This document shows, one piece after another, positions 45,891-56,396 of a stretch of DNA of 57,191 bases. How positions within the stretch are numbered: position 1 is the first letter of the stretch; each line of letters starts with the position of its first letter. The DNA lies in contig NZ_AZEB01000019.1 of NCBI RefSeq assembly GCF_001434135.1, forward strand, positions 1-57,191, written 5' to 3'. The stretch comes from Lentilactobacillus kisonensis DSM 19906 = JCM 15041. Lineage in GTDB: Bacteria; Bacillota; Bacilli; Lactobacillales; Lactobacillaceae. The notes under the pieces were generated by a model. That model was not told where the DNA came from. It saw only the letters and a list, made by a program, of their open reading frames with translations, and did no database searches. A program made the translations under genes and the position numbers.

Positions 45891-47096
45891 TTACAAGTTA
45901 CCCCGACCCAATTTACCATGAATCGAAAAGAACAATATCATACTGAGCAGCATGCATCCCATAATTGAGAGGGCCATTGGTAGATAAGTGTTACTGCCCA
46001 TGACGCCGACTAATGGTGACATTATGCCACCGATTGCGTTTTGCGATAGGCCGAGTAATGCTGATAAGCCACCGTTGTTTCGTAGCGAGAGGTTCATAAT
46101 AATCGATGTCGTGAGGGTAAATAGTACTCCAAATTGGGTCACTGTTAGGAAAACGAGAATAATAACTAGGGGCAAGTTGTTGAAAAATAGTGCACTCAAC
46201 GTTAGCAGAATGGTTGTGAGTACCGTTGACGACAGTACAAATTTAGCTTGACTAACTTCCGAGAAACGGGCTGCCAGACCACCCGGAATAATTGAGCCGA
46301 TTGCGATTCCAATGCCATTTAATGCATAGAGAAAACTGAAATTTTGAACTGACATGTGAAAGAAATTCTGAAAAACAAATGACGAGGCTGATATGTAACT
46401 AAACAGGCCACCAGAAACTAAGCCGGTTGCTAAAATTAAACGAACAAACTTAGCGTTTTTAAGAAAGCCAAACATTTCTCTCACTGATTCGAGGGGATGG
46501 CCGCTAGTTCGTTTCTCGACCGGCAGAGTTTCACCTACGCCAAATAGGAGCGCGATAACCAATACAAAACCAATGATGGCAAGTAAAATAAAGATACCTT
46601 TCCAGCTAACGTATTGAATCATGAAGCCACCAATTACTGGTGAGATTACCGGGAAAATACCGTTAACTGCCGATAGCATTGAATAAAATTTGGTCAATAA
46701 GGAGCCGGAGAACATATCTGAAGCAATTGCTCGGGACAGTACTTGACCACTGGCCCCAGCAAGGCCTTGAATAAATCGAAGCAAAATTAATAGATAAACG
46801 GAATTTGTCAGGGCAATTAGGATGGAAACCAGGCCGAAAATTGAGAAACCAACCATTAGTGGCCGTTTTCTGCCATACTTATCACTTAGTGGCCCGGAGA
46901 TTAGCTGGCCCAGTGCTAAACCAAGTAGGCAGGCGCTTAAGCTCATTTGAATCAAGGATGCTGATGTTCCTAGGTCTCGGGTCATTTCGGGTAGCGCCGG
47001 CAAGTAAAGATCAATTGACAGCGGCCCGGTTGCACTAATTGTTCCTAATATGAATACTAACCAGATACGTTTACCTAAATTGAAACTAGTTTTCAT
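45891..47096 (-). CDS. Bcr/CflA-type MFS drug exporter
   Basis: Major-facilitator exporter of the DHA1 Bcr/CflA group, about 12 helices in 401 residues. The conserved LPALPEMTRDLG near the N-terminus, the loop 2-3 motif GPLSDKYGRKRPLM and the helix 5 motif ISPVIGGFMIQY are characteristic. Possible substrates include antibiotics and cysteine-related compounds; not decidable here. The start is ATG 47094-47096 after AAGAGG. It runs head-on to its neighbours, with a hairpin repeat in its upstream region. Confidence 0.88.
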   Translation of the reverse strand: MKTSFNLGKRIWLVFILGTISATGPLSIDLYLPALPEMTRDLGTSASLIQMSLSACLLGLALGQLISGPLSDKYGRKRPLMVGFSIFGLVSILIALTNSVYLLILLRFIQGLAGASGQVLSRAIASDMFSGSLLTKFYSMLSAVNGIFPVISPVIGGFMIQYVSWKGIFILLAIIGFVLVIALLFGVGETLPVEKRTSGHPLESVREMFGFLKNAKFVRLILATGLVSGGLFSYISASSFVFQNFFHMSVQNFSFLYALNGIGIAIGSIIPGGLAARFSEVSQAKFVLSSTVLTTILLTLSALFFNNLPLVIILVFLTVTQFGVLFTLTTSIIMNLSLRNNGGLSALLGLSQNAIGGIMSPLVGVMGSNTYLPMALSIMGCMLLSMILFFSIHGKLGRGNL

Positions 47097-47117
47097 AAGT
47101 TTACCTCTTAATAAAGT

Positions 47118-47235
47118 AGTGAGCGGATCCAAGCGGTTAGAAATCGGAGTGTAAGTCTCTTATCGAGTAAGTTCCCGGGTTTGGAATTTATTCGATAAGT
47201 GCTTACGCGCAGGTTTCTGCCTGGAGCAACTGTCT
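47118..47235. repeat. Long-hairpin repeat, single copy upstream of the exporter
   Basis: Reverse orientation (AGTGAGCGG left). Middle arms AGAAATCGGAGTGTAAG / CTTACGCGCAGGTTTCT (partly paired), inner CTTATCGA / TCGATAAG. The outer stem is weak because one arm reads CCAAGC and the other GCCTGG, as if two copies had recombined. Confidence 0.82.
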
Positions 47236-47311
47236 TTGTATTTAACATAGTGTAAAAGTAATTAGCTGCTTTAAAATCTGATTACCAATCGGTTAATTAT
47301 TCCTTAAAATG

Positions 47312-47339
47312 TTGTCATGATGGGAAAGTATGCTAAAAT
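47312..47339 (+). promoter_or_regulatory. Candidate promoter of lepB
   Basis: -35 TTGTCA (47312-47317), 16-base spacer, -10 TAAAAT (47334-47339), about 60 bases before the lepB start. The rest of the 47236-47401 gap shows nothing else. Confidence 0.55.
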
Positions 47340-47401
47340 TAATGGCGACTGCATTCTAGTAAAAATTTGTAAATTATTGTAGTCCTTAAAGGAGCATTGT
47401 A

Positions 47402-47989
47402 ATGAAAGTAATCAGAGAAATTGCGAGCTGGGTGGTTCCAATTCTTGTCGGATTGGCAATTGCCTTTATCGTCGAAAAATTTGTTTTCACGATGGCCCGC
47501 GTGGATGGGCCATCGATGGAACCTAACCTTATTAATAATGAACGATTGATCGTCTGGAAGCAAGCCAAGATTAAACATCTTAGCGTAATTGTTTTTGACG
47601 CTCATGGAGAAGATCCGACGGCAACGAAGCCCAAGACCGATTATGTTAAGCGGGTAATCGGTTTGCCTGGTGACACCGTATCAAGTAAAGACGGTAATAT
47701 TTACGTCAACGGTAAGGTGGTTCCGCAGAACTTCATTAGTATGAATGAACGGACAGCCGGAACTGGGAATTGGGATATTAAGTCATTATCAAAGAGTTGG
47801 CCCAAAAATACCCATGCTACCAAGGTTCCAAAGGGTGAATACTTCGTCTTGGGAGATCACCGAAGCGTCTCAAATGATGGCCGTTATTGGGGATTTGTTC
47901 CAAAAAAGAAGATTATTGGAGTTGCCAAGACCTACTTCTGGGAAACCAATAAGACAAAACGAACCAATGTGAACCGGTTGGGGTATTAG
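47402..47989 (+). CDS. lepB: Signal peptidase I
   Basis: Membrane serine protease that removes Sec signal peptides outside the membrane. One N-terminal helix (about 9-30) is followed by box B with catalytic Ser38 (GPSMEPNL), Lys83 (YVKRVIGLPGD) and the GDHRSVSNDGRYWG box. Length 195 is typical for Gram-positive enzymes. ATG follows AAAGGAG. Monocistronic, with repeats immediately after the stop. Confidence 0.96.
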   Translation: MKVIREIASWVVPILVGLAIAFIVEKFVFTMARVDGPSMEPNLINNERLIVWKQAKIKHLSVIVFDAHGEDPTATKPKTDYVKRVIGLPGDTVSSKDGNIYVNGKVVPQNFISMNERTAGTGNWDIKSLSKSWPKNTHATKVPKGEYFVLGDHRSVSNDGRYWGFVPKKKIIGVAKTYFWETNKTKRTNVNRLGY

Positions 47990-47992
47990 AAA

Positions 47993-48472
47993 AGTGAGCG
48001 GAGCAAAGCGGTTAGGGATCGGAGCATAAGTCTCCCCAGCCAGAAATCCCTGGGCTTGGGGATTTTTGGCTGGGGTGCTTATGCGCAGATTCCTGCTTTG
48101 CGTAGCGGTCCTAGAAAAGTGAGCGGAACCAAGCGATTAGAAACCGGAGCCTAAGTTTCCTTCGCCAGAAATCCTGGGCTTGGATTTTTGGTGAAGGAGG
48201 CTTAGGTGCAGGTTTCTGCTTTGCGGAGCGGTCCTAATCTGTATAGCCAGAGAAGTTTGGTCAGAGTGCGAAAACGAGCGGTTAACAATCGGAGTGTAAG
48301 TCTCCTCCAGCAGAAATTCCTGGGTTTGGAATTTTTGCTGGAGGTGATTACACTCCGATTGTTGCTCGTCTGAGCACGTTTTCACAATGTTGCCAAGAAT
48401 GGTTGATCTTTTGGCGTTGAGAATTTTTAGGCTACTTGTGCTCCGATCCCTGCTTTGCGGAGTGGTTCCAAT
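47993..48472. repeat. Long-hairpin repeat array after lepB: three copies and a fragment
   Basis: Reverse-oriented copies at 47993-48113 (inner CCCCAGCCA / TGGCTGGGG), 48118-48236 (inner CCTTCGCCA / TGGTGAAGG) and 48263-48382 (outer ACGAGC / GCTCGT, middle AACAATCGGAGTGTAA / TTACACTCCGATTGTT, inner CCTCCAGCA / TGCTGGAGG). A truncated right half lies at 48421-48472. The copies carry different outer arm pairs, each self-complementary or nearly so. Confidence 0.9.
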
Positions 48473-48768
48473 CTATATAACCAGAGAAATTTGGTCATAT
48501 CGCACTTCGGTACAAGCGTCTACTTTGCTCGCTCCATTGTGATTAATTATAAATAAACAATTAACTTTTAAAAACGATCATGCCAATCAAATGACCTTCA
48601 CAATTGAATTCTTTACTATCAATAAGTCAACTTAGGATTTCTTCCTTACAAGTTGGCTTATTTTTTATAAATTTTATTAGCAAAAACATAAATTAACTTG
48701 TTTAAATTATGTAACAACTCTGATCTATCTGCCATTTTAATAATTAAGTAATCTCAGTATCCTTATAT

Positions 48769-48784
48769 ACGTAAGCGGTTACAG
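48769..48784. promoter_or_regulatory. Candidate cre site (CcpA) upstream of the sugar locus
   Basis: ACGTAAGCGGTTACAG has the palindromic core GTAAGCGGTTAC and fits the cre consensus WTGNNARCGNWWWCAW at all but two end positions. It lies 50 bases before the first gene of the locus, a position suited to repression by CcpA. The rest of 48473-48833 is AT-rich and holds an imperfect hairpin (about 48625-48665); no gene is visible. Confidence 0.6.
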
Positions 48785-48833
48785 ATACTTAAAGGACATT
48801 TCTAAATTAGTGCGCATATAGGAGGTTTTATGA

Positions 48834-51200
48834 ATGAAGTCTGATTTTATGACAATTTCTCAAAATGAAAGAGGGGCAATTACAGCTTTTCGGATTAACA
48901 ATGACCCATCAAAGATGAACTGGGTGATTGATCCAACGTATCTCAAGTCATTAGAATACCATGATTTAGATAAACTCTTTGGTGAATTTAATATTACGAT
49001 AAACGGTAAAGCATATCGCAGTGTTGATCAGTCACCGAAAGTTGTCACCAGTGACTTGGCCAGCGAAATTACTTACCAACTTGGTCAGCTTAAGCTTGTT
49101 CAACATTTTGAACTGATTGACCAATCGCTTCGGTGGCGATTCACGGTAACTAATCATGATTCCAAAGAGGTTACAATTGATAACCTTGGTTTGTGGGTAA
49201 GTTTAGCCTACGTAATGTTTAGGGATAAGGATGTTCATCGAAATGCTAATCAATCAACTGCTGTTTTTCCATCAATTTCCAAAAATTATACTAAACTCGC
49301 AGCGGTTCGCCGGGATAATACCAAACCAAATATGGGGCTATATCAGCTTAGTGGCAACGTTTTGTCAGTTGGAACCTTCAATGAATATACTAACCGGTTT
49401 TTTGAAAACGTTTCCCCGTCATTAGATGGGATGTTATTTCATGAAATTATTCTTGCCGGTGGCTACGATTCTGATAAGCGGCCCCATAACGACTGGATTT
49501 ATCCTCAAAATGCGGTCCAAATGAAGCCACAACAGACGCTCACCTGGGAATTTGCCTTACAGCCGTTTGGTGATCAACAAGATTTCTATCAGGTTGCCAA
49601 ATCGTTTGGCCATCCCCGATTTAGTTTTGAGCCGCTTGTGCAAGAAGGACAGTCCCAAAAATTCAAAATTTCTCTTGCGGCTAACCAAACAATTAAACAG
49701 ATTTTGATTAAACATAAGCAGAATTCTAAATTGATTGAAGATGATGTTACCAGTCAATTTCATGATAATGAATTAATATACAATCCCACTAGCGTCGGTG
49801 AGCACGAGGCTATTCTAAAATTTACTGACGGGACTGTTGATATGGGCGTGTTTAACGTCATGAGTTCTATCAATCAGTTATTACGAAACCGAGTCGATTA
49901 TCTTTCAAGCCATTCCTATGCTGGTAGCACTGGTAAGGTTCCATATAGCTTTGGACCAGTTTCTAATCAAGGGGAGTCACTTGGGAAGATGACTTTTATT
50001 ATTCAGGAGTGTTTACTTGATAATCAAGTGAACGACCTGGCACACAAGATTGCCCAAGTCGAAGAAAGTGCTGTGAAGTATGTTCGGCCAAAGTGGTTTG
50101 TGGCCGGTGATTTTAAACGGCCACGCAAGCTGTATGGTGATTTTTATCGGGTAATGGATTTAGAATACATTGCTCACTTATTCTACCTATTATCAAAAGT
50201 TCCTGCGAAATACCTAAAACTTCATTCCCCAAAGGATTACCTCAATTGGGCAGCACAGGTGTTTGACGTTCGGGTTAATCCAGATCTTCATGATAATCAA
50301 CGAGGCAAGGAAGAAGCTCAAATGCTGGGAATCTATTTCTTATATATTGAAGACTTATTACAGGATGTTAAAAAGGCAGACCTTACAAAAGAGTATCAAG
50401 AGATTTCAAACTCTTGGCAGGCAACGACGAGTCGGGTTACTGCTAACAGTGACACACTAGCTGCTGCTATGACTGAGCACTTCTTTGATAACGCTGGCTT
50501 TGGACCAGCTGCTGGTGCACTCGCATTAACCGGGAACGTGGCTGCTGCTAAGAAGTATGGTGAATTATTAAAGGCGAATATTGGCTTTAGCAATGACTTT
50601 AGAGCCCAGAGCCCTGATCGTTGGTGGGAAGCGCTCTCCTACATGATTCATTCTTTGTGGGGTGGCGTAACTGCTGCGGCAGCTCAAATTACCGGCGAGA
50701 GTTTGCAGGATATTGAACTGGTGGCTGCTGGCTATCGGGCTACCAACGCTGTTTTATACATGTATGATTCAAACGCTTCAACAACTGATAGAATGCTAAA
50801 ACCAGGCGAGGCGGCTTCAACCTATAGCATTGCTGGTCCTAACTTAAATCGACCAGACTTATCTCGAAACCGGTTTGGACAGTCCATTTTTGCTGCTGAT
50901 GGCGGTATTTTTAGCCGATTATTTCCGGATGGTTATACCGGTGAAGACGATTGGGATATGGGTGAGGAGCTTGTCGCTTATCTGAACGGGTTCGGCCAGA
51001 CAACTTATCTATACGTTGATCATAAAGGCCAATATCAAGCAATTAATGGAACGGTTCAAAAAGCTGACGGTAATCAATACCAAGTTCAAAGTTTTGCACC
51101 CTATATCCATCAATACGTTAACTTGAATACAAACGAAAAATTTAAATCCGATGCCAAACAAGTTACCTTTGATGCTGGAAGTCGTAAGTTTCAAAATTAG
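48834..51200 (+). CDS. Large uncharacterised protein of a sugar locus, possible glycoside hydrolase (DUF5695-like?)
   Basis: 788 residues, no signal peptide and no membrane segment, so cytoplasmic. The first 330 residues look rich in beta strands; from about 340 the protein is mostly helical, with WWEALSYMIHSLWGGVTAAAAQ (about 604-625) and LNRPDLSRNRFGQSIFAADGG (about 676-696), which suggests an alpha/alpha-barrel catalytic domain. This layout resembles six-hairpin glycosidases and DUF5695 proteins, but I cannot confirm the family or catalytic residues. The next genes are a GPH sugar symporter and a GH51 arabinofuranosidase, so a role on arabinose-containing oligosaccharides is a reasonable inference. 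Start ATG 48834 follows GGAGG; an ATG four bases upstream gives only a 4-codon frame. Confidence 0.75.
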   Translation: MKSDFMTISQNERGAITAFRINNDPSKMNWVIDPTYLKSLEYHDLDKLFGEFNITINGKAYRSVDQSPKVVTSDLASEITYQLGQLKLVQHFELIDQSLRWRFTVTNHDSKEVTIDNLGLWVSLAYVMFRDKDVHRNANQSTAVFPSISKNYTKLAAVRRDNTKPNMGLYQLSGNVLSVGTFNEYTNRFFENVSPSLDGMLFHEIILAGGYDSDKRPHNDWIYPQNAVQMKPQQTLTWEFALQPFGDQQDFYQVAKSFGHPRFSFEPLVQEGQSQKFKISLAANQTIKQILIKHKQNSKLIEDDVTSQFHDNELIYNPTSVGEHEAILKFTDGTVDMGVFNVMSSINQLLRNRVDYLSSHSYAGSTGKVPYSFGPVSNQGESLGKMTFIIQECLLDNQVNDLAHKIAQVEESAVKYVRPKWFVAGDFKRPRKLYGDFYRVMDLEYIAHLFYLLSKVPAKYLKLHSPKDYLNWAAQVFDVRVNPDLHDNQRGKEEAQMLGIYFLYIEDLLQDVKKADLTKEYQEISNSWQATTSRVTANSDTLAAAMTEHFFDNAGFGPAAGALALTGNVAAAKKYGELLKANIGFSNDFRAQSPDRWWEALSYMIHSLWGGVTAAAAQITGESLQDIELVAAGYRATNAVLYMYDSNASTTDRMLKPGEAASTYSIAGPNLNRPDLSRNRFGQSIFAADGGIFSRLFPDGYTGEDDWDMGEELVAYLNGFGQTTYLYVDHKGQYQAINGTVQKADGNQYQVQSFAPYIHQYVNLNTNEKFKSDAKQVTFDAGSRKFQN

Positions 51201-51295
51201 GAAAGCTTTGCAAATCAATAACCGCACCATAAACACAAATTCTAAGCCCGGGAATTTATATTTATGGAGAAACGTTGTGCATCGTTCACTTATTT

Positions 51296-51416
51296 TAGGA
51301 CAGCTGCGCCAGGCAGAAACTTCCACATAAGCACCTCTGCCAAAAATCCCCAAAACCAGGGATTTCTGTCAGAGGAGACTTATGTTCCAGTTTCTAACCG
51401 CCTGGCTCCGCTCACT
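51296..51416. repeat. Long-hairpin repeat, single copy upstream of the GPH symporter
   Basis: Outer arms CCAGGC / GCCTGG, inner CCTCTGCCA / TGTCAGAGG (one mismatch), in the GGACAGC-left orientation. It ends 20 bases before the symporter start. A shorter relic with AAATTCTAAGCCCGGGAATTT lies at about 51235-51265. Confidence 0.88.
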
Positions 51417-51436
51417 TATTTTTAGGAGGTTTCATC

Positions 51437-52807
51437 ATGAAAAGTTCGTTAGGTAGCGCAATTAATAGTAAAGCAAAAATCCCGTTTCATCGAATGTTGG
51501 CGTATGCCAGTACAGATACAGCTGGTAACCTGCTTTATACCACGGTATCAACGTTTATCCTGTACTACTACACAGATGTTTTTGGTATCTCAGTCGCTGC
51601 TGCAGGAACAATTTTACTAGCAGCCCGGATATTAGATGCTTTTGATGCCCCAATTTGGGGATTCATCATTGATCATACCCATACCAAGTGGGGTCAAAGC
51701 CGCCCGTACTGGTTATGGATGGCATTTCCGTTTGCAATCTTCTTTATTCTGATGTTTTGGTCACCAGATCTAAGTACATCTGGAAAGTTCTGGTGGGCAT
51801 TAGTAACCTATCTATTATTTGGGATTTCATACACCGGAATTGGAACCCCAATTACGTCGATCTTACCTAATTTAAGTAATGACTCAAATGAACGAATTCG
51901 CTTGAATAGTACCCGAAGTATTGGTGGGATGATTGGCTACTTTATCACCGCAACGTTTACTTTGAGCTTCGCTGCCTTCTTTGGCAGTAATCCCCAGTCT
52001 GGTTGGCGAAACACAGCGTTGATCTTAGCTGTGATCGGATTTGCGCTCTTGATGTTTGCCTTTCTCGATACTCGTGAAATCAACAAACCTAAAAAAGGAA
52101 TTTCAATTCTCAAGTCTATCAAAGCTGCTAAAGCTAATTGGCCGTGGTTTATCTTAGTAATTGTCTTTATTTTCTACTGGTTAGGAAATGCTTCGCGAAC
52201 ATCAGTGGTGGTTTATTACACGCAATATAACTTAGGACACAAAGATTTTGCCTCAATTCTAAATGCACTCGTAATGTTCCAGATTATTGGGATGGTTGCC
52301 ATTCCGTTCCTGGTTAAGAAGTTCCGAAAATCCTATATTTTGATGGCGGGGATGTTCTTAGCTGCCTTTGGTCAGATCTTAATTTCGTTTACCGGCAATT
52401 CGTTTATTGGCTTATCGCTTGCTTGGGCACTTGCCTCAGTTGGAACGGGAATCTCGGTTACATTACCATTTGCAATGCTTGCGGATACTGTTGATTATGG
52501 TGAATGGCGAAATGGGATCCGGGCTAGTGGCTTCTTAACCGCTATTGGAAGTTCGTTTGCGATTAAGATGGGTTCTGGTCTTGGTGGCTGGGCGCCTTCA
52601 ATGGTGCTTGCACACGCGGGATACAAAGCTGGTGCTGTTCAAAATGCTGGCGTTCTTTCCGCAATCAAGTTTAGTATTTCATGGTTACCCGCTATCTTCT
52701 TTATCATCGGAGGGTTACTGATTTTGCTCTATGTTCGATTTGAACGGAAAGAGAAAACGATTCGAACAACCTTAATTGAACGACGTGGTGAACTCAATGA
52801 AGGATAA
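51437..52807 (+). CDS. GPH-family sugar:cation symporter
   Basis: Glycoside-pentoside-hexuronide transporter of the MFS superfamily, 456 residues and about 12 helices. The pattern FHRMLAYASTDTAGNLLYTT at the start, FDAPIWGFIIDHTHTKWGQSRPYWLW in loop 2-3 and MLADTVDYGEWRNGIRASG in the second half are diagnostic. No C-terminal EIIA domain is present. It sits between the putative glycosidase and the GH51 gene, with AGGAGG before its ATG and 15 bases to the next gene, so it probably imports arabinose-containing oligosaccharides. Confidence 0.92.
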   Translation: MKSSLGSAINSKAKIPFHRMLAYASTDTAGNLLYTTVSTFILYYYTDVFGISVAAAGTILLAARILDAFDAPIWGFIIDHTHTKWGQSRPYWLWMAFPFAIFFILMFWSPDLSTSGKFWWALVTYLLFGISYTGIGTPITSILPNLSNDSNERIRLNSTRSIGGMIGYFITATFTLSFAAFFGSNPQSGWRNTALILAVIGFALLMFAFLDTREINKPKKGISILKSIKAAKANWPWFILVIVFIFYWLGNASRTSVVVYYTQYNLGHKDFASILNALVMFQIIGMVAIPFLVKKFRKSYILMAGMFLAAFGQILISFTGNSFIGLSLAWALASVGTGISVTLPFAMLADTVDYGEWRNGIRASGFLTAIGSSFAIKMGSGLGGWAPSMVLAHAGYKAGAVQNAGVLSAIKFSISWLPAIFFIIGGLLILLYVRFERKEKTIRTTLIERRGELNEG

Positions 52808-52810
52808 TAA

Positions 52811-54325
<1,515 letters not shown>

Positions 54326-54425
54326 ATCTAATTAATTACATTTCGATTATTTTTGCGTGCGATTATTTGTCATAGTAGGAAATCACTATAATTAAATTAT
54401 AGGATATCATGACATTTCTGTGTCA

Positions 54426-55295
54426 CTAATCATCATTCGTATACTTCTTCCGGTATTCTGCTGGTGATAGGTTATAGGTTCGTTTGAATGCATTAGAAAA
54501 ATAATAAATATTACTATAACCAACTTCCAATGCGATTGTGCTAATTGGCTTTCTGGTTGTCAGTAATCGTTTTACCGCTTCTTCTAATCGATAACGCTGG
54601 AGAAAGTTATTTGGCGTGATACCAAAGGTCTTTTTCATACTGGAAGCAATTGAATTGGGATGGACGTGAAATACTTGGCCAAGTGATTCATTGGTAATTT
54701 TTTCATCAAAATGATCACGGAGGTACCGTTGGATTTGTTCAGCTAGTACTGTCGCTGGTGATTCGCCTAGATTAGGCAGTTGGATCATTTGTAGTAAATC
54801 AATAAATAGTTGTTGGGCTTGCCAGAAGCCAACGTTGTTTTGGTAGGCACTATTTTTAAAGATTCGGTTTATTAAGGAGAATAGATTCTCTTTATTGGTA
54901 AAGGACCGTTTCTTTTTTAAATACATGGTGACCGTGGGAGTGAAATAGTGCAGAGTAGGAATATCAATTTCTGAGCCAACTTTGACGGGTTCCTTAGCTT
55001 GTACCCACTTTCCCGTGATGGAAAAATGAACCCAGTAGTACTCGGTTTGGGTTTCAGTCGGCTTCCATGAATAGTGGTGATGACGGGGCAGGAGGATAAA
55101 CATTTCGTTGGCATTAATGGTATAGTTTTCGCCATCCTCTGAAATAAATAACTGTCCTTTCACAATAAAGATGAGAAGGAAATACTGAAGGTCATTTCTA
55201 TTCGGATGGTTTTCACCCGGTTCAAAAATCGCGTAACCGCCTTGAATAAATGTTGGTAATGGTAGGCACGAAATTGATATGTAATGGTCTTCCAA
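54426..55295 (-). CDS. AraC-family transcriptional regulator with cupin domain
   Basis: 289-residue regulator. The N-terminal sugar-sensing AraC/cupin domain (about 10-140, with the RHHHYSWKP loop) is followed by two helix-turn-helix units (about 185-285) with SIASSMKKTFGITPNNFLQRYRLEEA and the family ending SNAFKRTYNLSPAEYRKKY. It converges on the arabinofuranosidase gene and is the likely activator of the sugar locus. The start taken is TTG 55293-55295, eight bases after AAAGGGG; the GTG three codons earlier touches that Shine-Dalgarno. Confidence 0.9.
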   Translation of the reverse strand: MEDHYISISCLPLPTFIQGGYAIFEPGENHPNRNDLQYFLLIFIVKGQLFISEDGENYTINANEMFILLPRHHHYSWKPTETQTEYYWVHFSITGKWVQAKEPVKVGSEIDIPTLHYFTPTVTMYLKKKRSFTNKENLFSLINRIFKNSAYQNNVGFWQAQQLFIDLLQMIQLPNLGESPATVLAEQIQRYLRDHFDEKITNESLGQVFHVHPNSIASSMKKTFGITPNNFLQRYRLEEAVKRLLTTRKPISTIALEVGYSNIYYFSNAFKRTYNLSPAEYRKKYTNDD

Positions 55296-55329
55296 GCGAG
55301 GCACCCCTTTTCTGAAATAGCGGATTACA

Positions 55330-55376
55330 GTATCTAAAGTATAGCCCTTTTTTAGGGTGGTTGGAAAGCGCTTTAT
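55330..55376 (-). promoter_or_regulatory. Promoter and cre-like site of the araC-type gene
   Basis: Minus-strand TATACT (-10, plus 55338-55343) is preceded at 18 bases by a weak -35 TTTCCA. The palindrome AAAGCGCTTT (plus 55365-55374), the core of the strong CcpA operator, overlaps the -35 side and the end of the neighbouring gene. Carbon-catabolite repression of the regulator is inferred. A CCCT/AGGG hairpin lies between them. Confidence 0.5.
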
Positions 55377-56011
55377 TGACCGCTTGGGATGACTTTTGGC
55401 GCACTAGTAACATCCAAAATAGTGACACTGCCGTTCTGAGGTTGTTTAGCAATCGTTCCATCTGCTGAATAAATGGTTGCGAGGTTTCGTAACAACGTTC
55501 CGTGGGAAACAACAAGCGCATTTTCGCCATCCTGCAGTTCATTCGTAATTTTGCTGACGGCATTTTTGATTCGGATTTCAGTATGATCGGCTGTTTCTGC
55601 TTCGTGAAAGGGATCCGCATCGTGCATAAAATCGCGGACCTTCAAGAGACCATACTGGTTGATTAAAGCTTCTTGGGTAAGGTAACCGAGAGGACGACTA
55701 ATCATGTTCCAGGTTTGGACGCTATCAATTCCCTCAAAAGAGCCAAAGTAAATCTCGCGGACGTCTTGGTGAACTTCCCGTTTGATGGTATCAGCATGCT
55801 TATTTTGGGCTAGAATGATATCCAGGGTGTGAATTGCCCGCATCATATCGGAGCTAATGGCAAGGCTGAAGGTTACGTCGGCAAGGCGTTCACCGGTTGC
55901 CTTTGCCTGGGATTCCCCCTTTTTAGTTAAGGGCGAATCCACCCATCCCTGCATCCGATGAAACTGGTTTAAGAGGGTCTGTCCATGTCTAACGAAATAA
56001 ATGGTTTTCAT
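55373..56011 (-). CDS. Histidine phosphatase superfamily protein (phosphoglycerate-mutase-like)
   Basis: 212 residues with the catalytic RHG motif (VRHGQTLLNQ, His at 9), a second region with SSDMMRAIHTLDIIL and the distal His in VVSHGTLLRNL. Lactobacilli carry many such small phosphatases; a specific substrate cannot be inferred. It is too divergent from GpmA to be the glycolytic mutase. Upstream of the araC-type gene in the same direction, about 75 bases apart. Confidence 0.85.
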   Translation of the reverse strand: MKTIYFVRHGQTLLNQFHRMQGWVDSPLTKKGESQAKATGERLADVTFSLAISSDMMRAIHTLDIILAQNKHADTIKREVHQDVREIYFGSFEGIDSVQTWNMISRPLGYLTQEALINQYGLLKVRDFMHDADPFHEAETADHTEIRIKNAVSKITNELQDGENALVVSHGTLLRNLATIYSADGTIAKQPQNGSVTILDVTSAPKVIPSGQ

Positions 56012-56396
56012 TTGATGATTCGTCCTTTCAAAACAAGCTTTACATTGATTTTATCACAATAGAACACCGCAAAAACTTTTGAATTTTAAGGTCCATTTAA
56101 GGTAGGGACGGTAATCTATAGACAATCAAATATGACGAACAGCCATATTGATTAATAAATTCACTACCCCCCTCTAGTAGCGAATTTAACCCAAGTTTTA
56201 CTAACCCCTCAACATAGAATTACCCCTCAATATATGATATGCGAAGTTGATAAGGCTGAGACAAAACGGAAATTTTGTCTCAGCCTTATTTTGCGTTTAG
56301 TGGTATTTTTTGGTAATGGATAGGGGGGTTGGTTATACGCATGTTGCAGCCTATAATGGGATTGCTATTATAATTTGAGATAGAGGGCCAGTCCGC
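56012..56396. other. Intergenic stretch with hairpins between the phosphatase and kptA
   Basis: An imperfect palindrome AAATTCACTAC / AGTAGCGAATTT (about 56157-56189) is followed by a perfect 15-bp stem AAGGCTGAGACAAAA / TTTTGTCTCAGCCTT (56252-56287). The second resembles a terminator or a small repeated element, although no plus-strand gene ends upstream of it. No coding frame with a ribosome-binding site was found. Confidence 0.5.

Noticed and set aside
47339-47605. Minus-strand frames over the lepB start
   Set aside because: They are antisense shadows of a clear signal peptidase gene with its own promoter and Shine-Dalgarno.
56252-56287. Terminator of an undetected plus-strand gene
   Set aside because: No coding frame with a ribosome-binding site precedes it; only the perfect 15-bp stem is certain, so it is recorded as a hairpin of unknown role.
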